A DNA stretch of 64,000 nucleotides from Methylopila sp. M107 (GTDB lineage: Bacteria; Pseudomonadota; Alphaproteobacteria; Rhizobiales; Methylopilaceae). The stretch lies in assembly GCF_000384475.1 (NCBI RefSeq), contig NZ_ARWB01000001.1, positions 1,158,176 to 1,222,175 on the forward strand, in the 5' to 3' direction. This document shows positions 9,029-16,555 of the stretch, in pieces. Position numbers and translations under genes: made by a program. Numbering within the stretch: the first letter of the stretch is position 1; the number at the start of each line of letters is the position of its first letter. Below the pieces are notes generated by a model. The model saw nothing but the letters and a program-made list of their open reading frames with translations, was not told the DNA's origin and did no database searches.

Positions 9029-9822
9029 CGCAGGCCGACATCGACGCCACCAAGGCGCCCCTGATCGAGCATCTGATCGAGCTTCGGTCTCGGCTGATCC
9101 GGTCGATCATCGCTTTCGTGATCGCCTTCGCGCTCTGCTTCGCCTTCGCGGGCACGATCTTCAACATCCTGCTCGTGCCTTACGAGCTCGCGGCCGGCTC
9201 GGCCGCCGCGATCCGGCTGCAATACACCGCGCCGCAGGAGTATTTCATCACGCAGATCAAGCTCGCCATGTTCGGCGCGGGCTTCATCTCGTTCCCGATC
9301 GTGGCGAACCAGATCTACAAGTTCGTGGCGCCCGGCCTCTACAAGAACGAGCGCTCCGCCTTCCTGCCCTACCTGATCGCGACGCCCGTGCTGTTCATCC
9401 TGGGCGCGGCCTTCGTCTATTTCGCCGCGATGCCGCTCGCGATGAAATTCTTCCTCTCGATGCAGCAGGTCGGCGGAGACGGGCGGCCCTCGATCGAGCT
9501 GATCGCGCGGACCAGCGAGTACCTCTCGCTGATCATGACGCTGATCTTCGCCTTCGGCATCTGCTTCCAGACGCCGGTGATTCTGACCCTTCTCGCCCGC
9601 GCGGGCTTCATCGACGCGGCCTGGCTTGTCGCCAAGCGCCGCTACGCGATCGTCGTGGTGTTCGCGGTTGCGGCGGTGCTGACGCCGCCCGACGTCATCA
9701 GCCAGATCGCGCTCGCTGTGCCGACGCTGCTGCTCTACGAAATCTCGATCTACGTCGTGAAGATGATCGAGAAGAAGAAGGCCGAGGAAGAGAAGTCGGA
9801 GGAGGGCTCGGCGGAGAACTGA
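9025..9822 (+). CDS. tatC: Sec-independent protein translocase protein TatC
   Basis: A 265-residue polytopic inner-membrane protein with six membrane segments, the core twin-arginine receptor. The cytoplasmic N-terminus APLIEHLIELRSRLIRS carries the conserved HLxELRxR motif that contacts signal peptides, and the conserved Glu in the periplasmic loop/TM4 region (FGICFQTPVI) is in place. The C-terminal tail is charged (EKKKAEEEKSEE). The start is a GTG at 9025 that overlaps the tatB stop by four bases. It ends the tatABC unit; a palindromic element follows. Confidence 0.96.
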   Translation: MTQADIDATKAPLIEHLIELRSRLIRSIIAFVIAFALCFAFAGTIFNILLVPYELAAGSAAAIRLQYTAPQEYFITQIKLAMFGAGFISFPIVANQIYKFVAPGLYKNERSAFLPYLIATPVLFILGAAFVYFAAMPLAMKFFLSMQQVGGDGRPSIELIARTSEYLSLIMTLIFAFGICFQTPVILTLLARAGFIDAAWLVAKRRYAIVVVFAVAAVLTPPDVISQIALAVPTLLLYEISIYVVKMIEKKKAEEEKSEEGSAEN

Positions 9823-9846
9823 GGCCCAGTCTCGCGCCGCCGTTTC

Positions 9847-9917
9847 GTCATCGCCGGGCTTGACCCGGCGATCCATCCTCTTAAGCGATGGATGCCCGGA
9901 TCAAGTCCGGGCATGAC
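9847..9917. repeat. Palindromic element, GTCATxxCCGGG family
   Basis: It begins GTCATCGCCGGGCTTGACCC and ends CCCGGATCAAGTCCGGGCATGAC, with inner arms ATCCATC and GATGGAT around CTTAAGC. Its left arm is nearly identical, in inverted orientation, to the right arm of the element at 59649-59731. It lies between tatC and serS and may act as a transcript-end structure. Confidence 0.75.
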
Positions 9918-9950
9918 GCCTTATTCAGTGACGCTCGGACCTCATCTCCC

Positions 9951-11228
9951 ATGCACGACATCCGCCTGATCCGCGAAAATCCCGAAAACTTCGATCGCGG
10001 CCTCGCGCGGCGGGGGCTGGCGCCGCTGGCGCAGGCGCTGATCGAGAAGGACGAGAAGCGCCGCGAGGTGATCGGCCGGCTGCAGGCGCTGCAGGAGCGC
10101 CGCAACGCCGCCTCGAAGGAGGTCGGACAGGCCAAGGCGCAGAAGGACGAGGCGCGCGCGGCGGCGCTGATCGAGGAGGTCGGCCGGCTGAAGCAGGACG
10201 TTCCCGCCGCCGAGGCCGAGCAGAAGGCGCTGGAGGCGGAGCTTCACGCGGCGCTGTCGGAGATCCCCAACACGCCGCTCGCTGACGTCCCGGACGGGCC
10301 GGACGAAAGCGGCAATGTCGAGCTTCATCGCTTCGGCGAACCCCGTGAAATCCACGATCCACGAGCGCATTACGATCTCGGCGAGGCGCTCGGCCTGATC
10401 GACTTCGAGGCCGCGAGCCGCATGTCCGGCGCGCGCTTCGCGGTGCTGAAGGGCGGCGTCGCGCGGCTCGAACGCGCGCTGCAGAGCTTTATGCTCGACC
10501 TGCACACGACAGAGCATGGCTACACCGAAGTCGCGCCGCCGCTGCTGGTGCGCGACGAGGCGATGTTCGGCACCGCGCAGCTGCCGAAGTTCCGGGAGGA
10601 TCAGTTTCGGGCGGGCGAAGAGTTCTGGCTCATCCCCACGGCGGAGGTCTCGCTTACCAACCTCGTGCGCGATCAGATCACGCCGGAAGAGGAACTCCCC
10701 CTCCGCGTGACCGCCGGCACGCCCTGTTTCCGCGCCGAGGCCGGGGCGGCGGGGCGCGACACGCGCGGGCTGATCCGGCAGCACCAGTTCACAAAGGTCG
10801 AGCTCGTCTCGATCACCACGCCGGAAAAGAGCCTCGAGGAACACGAGCGCATGCTTAGCTGCGCCGAGGAGGTCCTGAAGCGGCTGGAGCTTCCGTTCCG
10901 CACCATCACGCTCTGCACCGGCGACATGGGCTTTGCGTCGCAGAAGACCTACGACATCGAGGTCTGGCTGCCGGCGCAGAACGCCTATCGCGAGATCTCG
11001 TCCTGCTCCGTCTGCGGCGACTTTCAGGCGCGGCGCATGAACGCGCGCTACCGGCCGGCGGGGGATAAGGGCCCGCGCTTCGTCCACACGCTGAACGGCT
11101 CCGGCGTCGCGGTCGGCCGGGCGCTCGTCGCGGTGCTGGAGAACTACCAGCAGCCGGACGGGTCGATCGCGGTGCCGGCGGCGCTGAAGCCCTATATGGG
11201 CGGGCTGGAGACGATCGAGCGGGTTTGA
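9951..11228 (+). CDS. serS: Serine--tRNA ligase
   Basis: A 425-residue class II synthetase that charges tRNA(Ser) and tRNA(Sec). The N-terminal coiled-coil arm (about residues 25-105, rich in Glu, Lys and Ala) contacts the long variable arm of the tRNA. The catalytic core shows motif 2 ([20 protein letters not shown] with HQF) and motif 3 ([18 protein letters not shown]). I chose the ATG at 9951 because [11 protein letters not shown] is the standard family start; the open frame upstream runs into a palindromic repeat. It is probably the first gene of a serS-surE-pcm-nlpD block. Confidence 0.96.
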   Translation: MHDIRLIRENPENFDRGLARRGLAPLAQALIEKDEKRREVIGRLQALQERRNAASKEVGQAKAQKDEARAAALIEEVGRLKQDVPAAEAEQKALEAELHAALSEIPNTPLADVPDGPDESGNVELHRFGEPREIHDPRAHYDLGEALGLIDFEAASRMSGARFAVLKGGVARLERALQSFMLDLHTTEHGYTEVAPPLLVRDEAMFGTAQLPKFREDQFRAGEEFWLIPTAEVSLTNLVRDQITPEEELPLRVTAGTPCFRAEAGAAGRDTRGLIRQHQFTKVELVSITTPEKSLEEHERMLSCAEEVLKRLELPFRTITLCTGDMGFASQKTYDIEVWLPAQNAYREISSCSVCGDFQARRMNARYRPAGDKGPRFVHTLNGSGVAVGRALVAVLENYQQPDGSIAVPAALKPYMGGLETIERV

Positions 11229-11246
11229 GGCGCCGACGTCTACTTT

Positions 11247-11375
11247 CCCTCTCCCCTTGAGGGAGAGGGTAGGGAGAGGGGTGACGGCGGCGCGGTTTTT
11301 GGAGAAGGCGCCGCCGTCACCCCTCATCCGACCTCGGCTTTGCCGAGGCCCCCTTCTCCCTCAAGGGGAGAAGGG
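11247..11375. repeat. Palindromic element, CCCTCTCCC family
   Basis: It opens with CCCTCTCCCCTTGAGGGAGAGG and closes with CTTCTCCCTCAAGGGGAGAAGG; inner arms GTGACGGCGGCG and CGCCGCCGTCAC are complementary. The overall plan matches the element at 19209-19312. It fills most of the 184-base gap between serS and surE. Confidence 0.75.
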
Positions 11376-11412
11376 CCGGGCGGCGCCGCCGCCCAGTGTT
11401 CAGAAGGCGACA

Positions 11413-12183
11413 ATGAGACTGCTCCTCACCAATGACGACGGAATCAACGCCCCCGGCCTCGCGGCGCTGGAGGAGATCGCGCGCGAGATTTCCGACGACG
11501 TCTGGATCGTCGCGCCGGAAGCGGACCAGTCCGGCGCCTCGCATTCGATCTCGATCAGCGATCCGCTGCGCCTGCGCGAGCTGGGCGACAAGCGTTTCGC
11601 GGTGCGCGGCACGCCGAGCGACTGCGTCATCATGGGGGTGCGGCACGTGCTCGGCGAAAAGCGCCCCGACCTCGTGCTGTCGGGCGTCAACCGCGGCCAG
11701 AACGTCGCCGAGGACGTCACCTATTCGGGCACGATCGCCGGCGCGATCGAAGGCACCATCCTCGGCGTCCGCTCGATCGCGCTCAGCCAGAACCTGAACC
11801 GCGAGCGCGAGGACCTCGACGACCCGTTCGCGGTCGCGCGTTCCTTCGGCGCGGACGTGGTGCGCCGCATCCTGAAGGCGGGCGAATTCGGCCGCGACCG
11901 GCTGGTCAACGTCAATTTCCCGGGATGCCTGCCGGGCGAGGTCAAGGGGATCGAGATCACCCATCAGGGCCAGCGCGACCAGGAGCTGCTCAAGATCGAG
12001 CGCCGGGTCGACGGCCGCGGCAACCCGTATTTCTGGATCATCTTCGGCCAGGCCGAATACAAAGCGGTGGAGGGCGCCGACCTGGCAGCCATCCGCTCTG
12101 GCCGAATCTCCGTGACGCCGCTCAAGATCGACCTGACCGACGAGGTCCTGGTCGACCGGCTGAAGGCCGCGTTCGCGGACTGA
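11413..12183 (+). CDS. surE: 5'/3'-nucleotidase SurE
   Basis: A 256-residue survival protein, a metal-dependent nucleoside monophosphatase that also trims polyphosphate. The metal ligands are at the start, TNDDGINAPG (Asn7, Asp8, Asp9), with the conserved Ser in PEADQSGASHS and the SGVNRGQNVAEDVTYSGTV-like loop. I chose the ATG at 11413 because the family always starts with MRxLLTNDDG; the open frame upstream runs through the repeat. Its position before pcm and an nlpD-like gene repeats the surE-pcm-nlpD order of enteric bacteria. Confidence 0.95.
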   Translation: MRLLLTNDDGINAPGLAALEEIAREISDDVWIVAPEADQSGASHSISISDPLRLRELGDKRFAVRGTPSDCVIMGVRHVLGEKRPDLVLSGVNRGQNVAEDVTYSGTIAGAIEGTILGVRSIALSQNLNREREDLDDPFAVARSFGADVVRRILKAGEFGRDRLVNVNFPGCLPGEVKGIEITHQGQRDQELLKIERRVDGRGNPYFWIIFGQAEYKAVEGADLAAIRSGRISVTPLKIDLTDEVLVDRLKAAFAD

Positions 12184-12258
12184 CGGGGTCGGCCTCGCCG
12201 TCGTCGCCGGGTCGAGTCCCGGCATGACGGCAGGGAAAGCGGAGAGGCGAGGGGCGCC

Positions 12259-12924
12259 ATGAGCGATATCGGCGGCGACGAGGCGGAACGCACGAGGCGC
12301 GCCGAACTCGTGCTGTCGCTCAGGAGCCGCGGCGTCCGGCACCTGAGGACGCTCGCCGCGATCGAGACCATCCCGCGCTCGCTGTTCGCGCCCTCACGGC
12401 TCTACGACGTCGCCTATGCGGACCGCGCTTTGCCGATCGCCTGCGGCCAGACGCTCGAATCGCCCTCGCATCTCGCGAAGGCGATCGATTCGCTGAATGT
12501 CGGCGAGCTCGACGGGGTGCTGGAGATCGGCACGGGTTCCGGCTACGCGACCGCGATTTTCGCCACGATGTCGCGACGGGTCGTCACGATCGAGCGATGG
12601 CGGTCGCTCAGCGTCGCGGCGAAGGAGCGGATCGACAGGCTCGGCGGCGCGCCGAACGTCACCTTCGTGATCGCGGACGGCGCGGCGGGCAGGGCGGAGC
12701 AGGCGCCGTTCGAGCGCATCTTCCTGTCGGCGGCCGTCGAGACGCCGCCGCCCGTGCTGATCAACCAGCTGAAACCCGGCGGCGTGATGGTGCTGCCGAT
12801 CGGGACGCCTGCGGGCCAGCGGCTGACGCGGCTCACCAAGGCGCGCGACGGCGCGGTCGAGGAGACCACGATCGACGAGGTCCGCCTGCAGCCGCTCGCG
12901 AGCGGGGTCGCGGCCTCGCTGTAA
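12259..12924 (+). CDS. pcm: Protein-L-isoaspartate O-methyltransferase
   Basis: A 221-residue methyltransferase that repairs isoaspartyl damage in proteins using S-adenosylmethionine. The family motif I is VLEIGTGSGYATA (residues 87-99), with the upstream recognition segment ACGQTLESPSHLA (usually I/CGxGQTIS.P) and the C-terminal LKPGGVMVLPIG. Length is normal. It follows surE by 75 bases in the same orientation. In the C-terminal half the expected motif is kept, so there is no sign of decay. ATG at 12259, with a GGCGAGGGGC purine-rich segment before it. Confidence 0.93.
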   Translation: MSDIGGDEAERTRRAELVLSLRSRGVRHLRTLAAIETIPRSLFAPSRLYDVAYADRALPIACGQTLESPSHLAKAIDSLNVGELDGVLEIGTGSGYATAIFATMSRRVVTIERWRSLSVAAKERIDRLGGAPNVTFVIADGAAGRAEQAPFERIFLSAAVETPPPVLINQLKPGGVMVLPIGTPAGQRLTRLTKARDGAVEETTIDEVRLQPLASGVAASL

Positions 12925-12949
12925 GGGCCGAAGCATTCGCGGCGGACCG

Positions 12950-13057
12950 GTCATTCCGGCTGAAGCGAAGCGGAAGGCCGGAATCCAGAAATGCGGACGT
13001 GAGGGGCGTCGCCGAGACGTCGACGGATCCGGATTCCGGGCCTTCGCCCGGAGTGAC
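12950..13057. repeat. Palindromic element, GTCATTCCGG family
   Basis: The left arm starts GTCATTCCGGCTGAAGCGAA and the right arm ends TTCGCCCGGAGTGAC, with the inner pair GGAATCC and GGATTCC. It is a variant of the GTCATGCCCG family and sits just after pcm. The following bases (13060-13308) hold AT-rich stretches but no gene; they probably contain the promoter of the NlpD-like lipoprotein. Confidence 0.65.
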
Positions 13058-13308
13058 AAGGGGTCCGCCGGTCGCGACGCTCGCTTCGGCCCGAGCGTGC
13101 GATCTTAAGCTCCTGGTTACCTTCCGGCCCCCATGGTCTCAGGCCCATAGGGATTGGTTAAGGTTTTGCGTCGCTCCGGCGCTCGTCGACCGTTCGCGTG
13201 AAGATTTAAGGCCGCTTCAAGGCGAAATTTTCGACGAAATAACCGTCCGTTTACCTCAACGCGCTTTAACTCAATTCATGTTGGTCGAGTTCGTTGCGAG
13301 TGCCAAAG

Positions 13309-14823
13309 ATGCGTAACTTCGTCCCGTCCCTGCGTTCCCGCTTGATGGTTCGTGTCGCCGCGGTCGCCCTGGCTTCGGGCTCGGTCGCGGCCTGCAGCTC
13401 GGACTCCACGCGCTTCGGCGAGGATCCGTTCTCAAACCCCTTCAGCTCCGCATCCGCGTCCGACCCCGCGCCGCATCGTCCGCGCAGAGAGGTCCAGCCG
13501 GAAGGCGACATCCCGACCGGCGCGGTGCGGGCGGCTCCGGCCTCCCGCGTCGAGCGGTCGCCGCTCGGCGCTCCGAGCTCAGCCCAGTCGCGTCCGATGT
13601 ACGGCTACGGCTCCAACTCGGGCGGCGAGGCCCATCGCTCCTCGCGCTACGAGCCGCAGGCCACCGGGTCCGTCAGGACGCCCCGACCGGCGCAGGTCGC
13701 TTCGGCCGATCCCAACTGGTCGTCCTCGGGCGGCACGATGGTGACGCTCGGCCGCGGCGAGACCGTCCAGACGATTTCGACGCGCTACGGCGTGCCGGCG
13801 AACGCGATCATGAGGGCCAACGGCCTTTCGAGCGCCGACGCCGTCGGCGAGGGCCGCCAGATCCTGATCCCGGTCTATTCGGCCTCGCCCAGCGGCTATC
13901 GCGTCGCGACCGCCGAGCCCAGGGCGATCGAGTCCAGGCCCGTCGAGGTCCGCGCCAACGAGGTTCCCCGCTACGAGCCGAGGCCGTTCGGCGTTCGCGC
14001 GGACGTCGCGGCCCCCCGCGCCGAGATCGCGGCGCCTCGCGTCGCGGTCGTGGCCCCCCGCGTCGCCGTGGCGCAGCCGGTGGCGCCCCGCGCCGAAGTT
14101 GCGGCCCATGTTCCGGCCGCGCCGGGCAAGCCCAAGATGCAGTTCATCTCGGGCCCGCAGCCGCGCGGCGCCGAGTTCAAGTCGGCGGAAGTGCGGGCTC
14201 CCGAGGTCCGCGCTCCGGAAGTCCGCGCCCAGATCAAGGCCCCGGAAGCGCGGGCCCAGATCAATGCGCCGGAAGTGAAGGCGCCCGAGGTCAAGGCCAA
14301 GGTCGCGGCGGCTCCGCTGAAGCCCGCGCAGAGCGAGCAGGCTTTCGCCGCGGCGCCCGTCAAGGCGCAGCTGCCGTCGAACGACGACAATGTGAAGACC
14401 GCCGCGCTGAAGGTCGATCCGGCGCCGGCCGCCGAGCCGACCGGACCGTCCTTCCGCTGGCCGGCCCGCGGCCGCGTCATCTCGGCCTACGGCTCGAAGT
14501 CGAGCGGCTCGAAGAACGACGGCGTGAACATCGCGGTGCCGGAGGGCACCGAGGTGAAGGCCTCCGACGACGGCGTCGTGGCCTATTCCGGCAGCGAGCT
14601 GAAGGGTTTCGGCAACCTCGTGCTGATCCGCCACTCGAACGGCTGGGTCACGGCCTACGCGCACAACAGCGCGCTCAACGTGAAGCGCGGCGAGACGGTG
14701 CGCCGCGGCCAGATCATCGCGAAGTCGGGCTCGACCGGCAGCGTGACCTCGCCGCAGCTGCACTTCGAGGTGCGCAAGGGCGCCCAGACGGTCGACCCGA
14801 TCAAGCACCTGCCGGACGCCTGA
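13309..14823 (+). CDS. NlpD-like lipoprotein with LysM and degenerate LytM domain
   Basis: A 504-residue lipoprotein. The signal peptide ends in the lipobox VAAC (Cys29). A LysM domain (about residues 143-190) binds peptidoglycan; a repetitive Ala/Pro/Glu linker follows (APR repeats, then VRAPEV repeats near residues 294-335); the C-terminal 110 residues form an M23/LytM domain. Three of the four zinc-ligand positions are altered: Asn403 for His, Asn407 for Asp and Gln483 for the first His of HxH, while His452 and His485 remain. Such domains in NlpD and EnvC do not cut peptidoglycan but activate amidases. The surE-pcm context supports NlpD. I chose the ATG at 13309; a TTG 15 bases upstream is possible. 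Confidence 0.88.
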   Translation: MRNFVPSLRSRLMVRVAAVALASGSVAACSSDSTRFGEDPFSNPFSSASASDPAPHRPRREVQPEGDIPTGAVRAAPASRVERSPLGAPSSAQSRPMYGYGSNSGGEAHRSSRYEPQATGSVRTPRPAQVASADPNWSSSGGTMVTLGRGETVQTISTRYGVPANAIMRANGLSSADAVGEGRQILIPVYSASPSGYRVATAEPRAIESRPVEVRANEVPRYEPRPFGVRADVAAPRAEIAAPRVAVVAPRVAVAQPVAPRAEVAAHVPAAPGKPKMQFISGPQPRGAEFKSAEVRAPEVRAPEVRAQIKAPEARAQINAPEVKAPEVKAKVAAAPLKPAQSEQAFAAAPVKAQLPSNDDNVKTAALKVDPAPAAEPTGPSFRWPARGRVISAYGSKSSGSKNDGVNIAVPEGTEVKASDDGVVAYSGSELKGFGNLVLIRHSNGWVTAYAHNSALNVKRGETVRRGQIIAKSGSTGSVTSPQLHFEVRKGAQTVDPIKHLPDA

Positions 14824-14838
14824 GCTTCGTCACGTCGC

Positions 14839-14936
14839 GTCATCCCGGCCGGCCGCTGGCCGATCCGGGATCGCTGTCTGGACTGCGCTTCATCCTGAAC
14901 ACGATCCCGGATCGCGCTGCGCGCGTCCGGGATGAC
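14839..14936. repeat. Palindromic element, GTCATCCCGG family
   Basis: Arms are GTCATCCCGGCCGGCCGCTG and CGCTGCGCGCGTCCGGGATGAC, with inner GATCCGGGATC and GATCCCGGATC. It fills the gap between the convergent NlpD-like gene and the DUF815 ATPase and may serve both as a 3' end. Confidence 0.75.
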
Positions 14937-14943
14937 GTGTTTC

Positions 14944-15828
14944 TCAAGCGCCCGCCCGTCCCGCCAGATCCTGGATGAACTGCCACGCGACGCGCCCCGA
15001 GCGTGATCCGCGCGTCGTCGCCCATTCGAGCGCCTCGCGCCGCAACTCGTCCGGCTCGACGTTCAGCCCGAAGTGCTCGGCGTAGCCGGTCGCCATCGCC
15101 AGATATTCGTCCTGGCTGCAGCGGTGGAAGCCGAGCCAGAGGCCGAAGCGGTCGGACAGCGAGACCTTCTCCTCGACCGCCTCGCCCGGATTGATCGCGG
15201 TCGAGCGCTCGTTCTCGATCATCTCGCGGGCGAGCAGGTGGCGGCGGTTCGACGTCGCGTAGAACAGGACGTTGTCGGGCCGGCCCTCGATGCCGCCTTC
15301 CAGCACCGCCTTCAACGACTTGTAGGAGGTGTCCTCGAGGTCGAAGGAGAGGTCGTCGCAGAACAGCAGGAACGGGAAGGGCGCGGCGCGCAGCAGGCTC
15401 ATCAGCGCGGGCAGCGTCTCGATGTCCTCGCGGTGGATCTCGACCAGCTTCAGCTTCGGCGCGTTCTCCTTTTCGAGCGTCTGGACAACGGCTGCGTGCG
15501 CGGCCTTGACCAGCGAGCTCTTGCCCATGCCGCGCGCGCCCCAGAGGAGCGCGTTGTTGGCGGGCTTTCCGCGCGCGAAGCGAAGCGTGTTGTCGAGCAG
15601 CGTGTCGCGCGAGCGGTCGATTCCCTTCAATAGGCCCATGTCGACCCTGCTGACCTTGGCGACGGGCACGAGCCTGCGCTCGGCCGCGCTCCAGACGAAC
15701 GCGTCGGCGGCCTCGAAGTCCGGTCCCTGCATACGCGGCGGCGCCAATCGCTCCAGCGCGTCCGCGATGCGCGCGAGCAGCGCGTCGCGCGTGTCGGATG
15801 CTGGCATGGAGTAGAACGGATCTGACAT
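14944..15828 (-). CDS. DUF815 family AAA+-type ATPase
   Basis: A 294-residue ATPase of the DUF815 family, common in proteobacteria and of unknown function. Walker A is GARGMGKSS, Walker B is FLLFCDDLSFD, and the sensor-like segment VLFYATSNRRHLL follows; the C-terminus RSGRVAWQFIQDL is family-typical. I chose the ATG at 15828 because the family begins close to the PFYSMPASDTRDALLARIAD segment, and further upstream the frame crosses the divergent promoter region of yajC. The protein is presumably cytosolic. Its position back to back with yajC-secDF recurs in relatives, but no functional link has been shown. Confidence 0.88.
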   Translation of the reverse strand: MSDPFYSMPASDTRDALLARIADALERLAPPRMQGPDFEAADAFVWSAAERRLVPVAKVSRVDMGLLKGIDRSRDTLLDNTLRFARGKPANNALLWGARGMGKSSLVKAAHAAVVQTLEKENAPKLKLVEIHREDIETLPALMSLLRAAPFPFLLFCDDLSFDLEDTSYKSLKAVLEGGIEGRPDNVLFYATSNRRHLLAREMIENERSTAINPGEAVEEKVSLSDRFGLWLGFHRCSQDEYLAMATGYAEHFGLNVEPDELRREALEWATTRGSRSGRVAWQFIQDLAGRAGA

Positions 15829-15858
15829 GGGGGCGTCCGGCTCCTTCGTCCTGCTGCC

Positions 15859-15877
15859 GTACCGTACGTTACGGTAC
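15859..15877. promoter_or_regulatory. Palindromic operator-like site between DUF815 ATPase and yajC
   Basis: GTACCGTA (15859-15866), CGT, then TACGGTAC (15870-15877) is a perfect 8-bp inverted repeat. Two extra CCGTA copies lie next to it (15857-15861 and 15881-15885). The site is 31 bases upstream of the ATPase start codon, a position where a dimeric regulator, for example of TetR type, could block transcription. The regulator is not identifiable from this window. Confidence 0.45.
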
Positions 15878-16016
15878 TGACCGTATGGCGCATCTCGCGA
15901 ACCGTTACAAGGTCGCAGGCGAGCTTGACGCGCCGTGCAGGCCGCGTGCGCGCCGAGCCGTGAGCGGCGTCGAACGCCGTGACGCGAGGTTGGCATGACG
16001 CCCGCGGCCGCGTGAT

Positions 16017-16044
16017 TTGCTTTCGGCAGGCCCGTGGCTATAGT
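16017..16044 (+). promoter_or_regulatory. Probable sigma-70 type promoter of yajC-secD-secF
   Basis: TTGCTT (16017-16022), a 16-base spacer and TATAGT (16039-16044) form a housekeeping-type promoter about 100 bases before the yajC start. It is the best match in the 318-base divergent gap; the rest of the gap shows no gene. Confidence 0.45.
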
Positions 16045-16146
16045 CCGCGCCGCTTCGTCGGGCCCTGCGGTTCCGGCGCGATGCGCGTCGCCCGGCCGCT
16101 TCTCGCACGGGACCGACGGAACCATTCCCGGAGCGTGGAAAAGACG

Positions 16147-16491
16147 ATGTTCGTGACGCCTGCCTTCGCCCAAGCGGCGCCCGCCGCAGCCCCTGGCGGG
16201 GACATGAGCTTCATGCTCCAGCTGCTGCCGTTCCTGCTGATCTTCGTGATCATGTATTTCCTGATCCTGCGCCCGCAGCAGAAGCGCGTGAAGGCGCATC
16301 AGGAGATGATCAAGAACGTGCGCCGCGGCGACACGATCGTGACCGCCGGCGGCCTCATCGCAAAGGTCACCAAGGTCACCGACGAGGCCGAAGTCCAGAT
16401 CGAGATCGCGGACAATGTCCGGGCGCGTCTCGCGCGCGGCATGATCTCCGAGGTCAAGACCAAGGGCGAGCCGGTCAAGACCGACGCCTGA
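16147..16491 (+). CDS. yajC: Preprotein translocase subunit YajC
   Basis: A 114-residue single-span membrane protein that joins SecD and SecF in the accessory complex of the Sec translocon. The start MFVTPAFAQAAP is the usual family N-terminus, followed by the membrane segment (MLQLLPFLLIFVIMYFLILR) and the conserved RPQQKRVKAHQEM and RGDTIVTAGG segments. The ATG at 16147 has GGAG 12 bases upstream. It is the first gene of yajC-secD-secF, with 64 bases to secD. Confidence 0.96.
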   Translation: MFVTPAFAQAAPAAAPGGDMSFMLQLLPFLLIFVIMYFLILRPQQKRVKAHQEMIKNVRRGDTIVTAGGLIAKVTKVTDEAEVQIEIADNVRARLARGMISEVKTKGEPVKTDA

Positions 16492-16555
16492 ACGTCCTTC
16501 GCGGCCCTAACCGCCGCCCGGCCCGAAGCGGCCGCACAAGCGATCGAACGCATCC

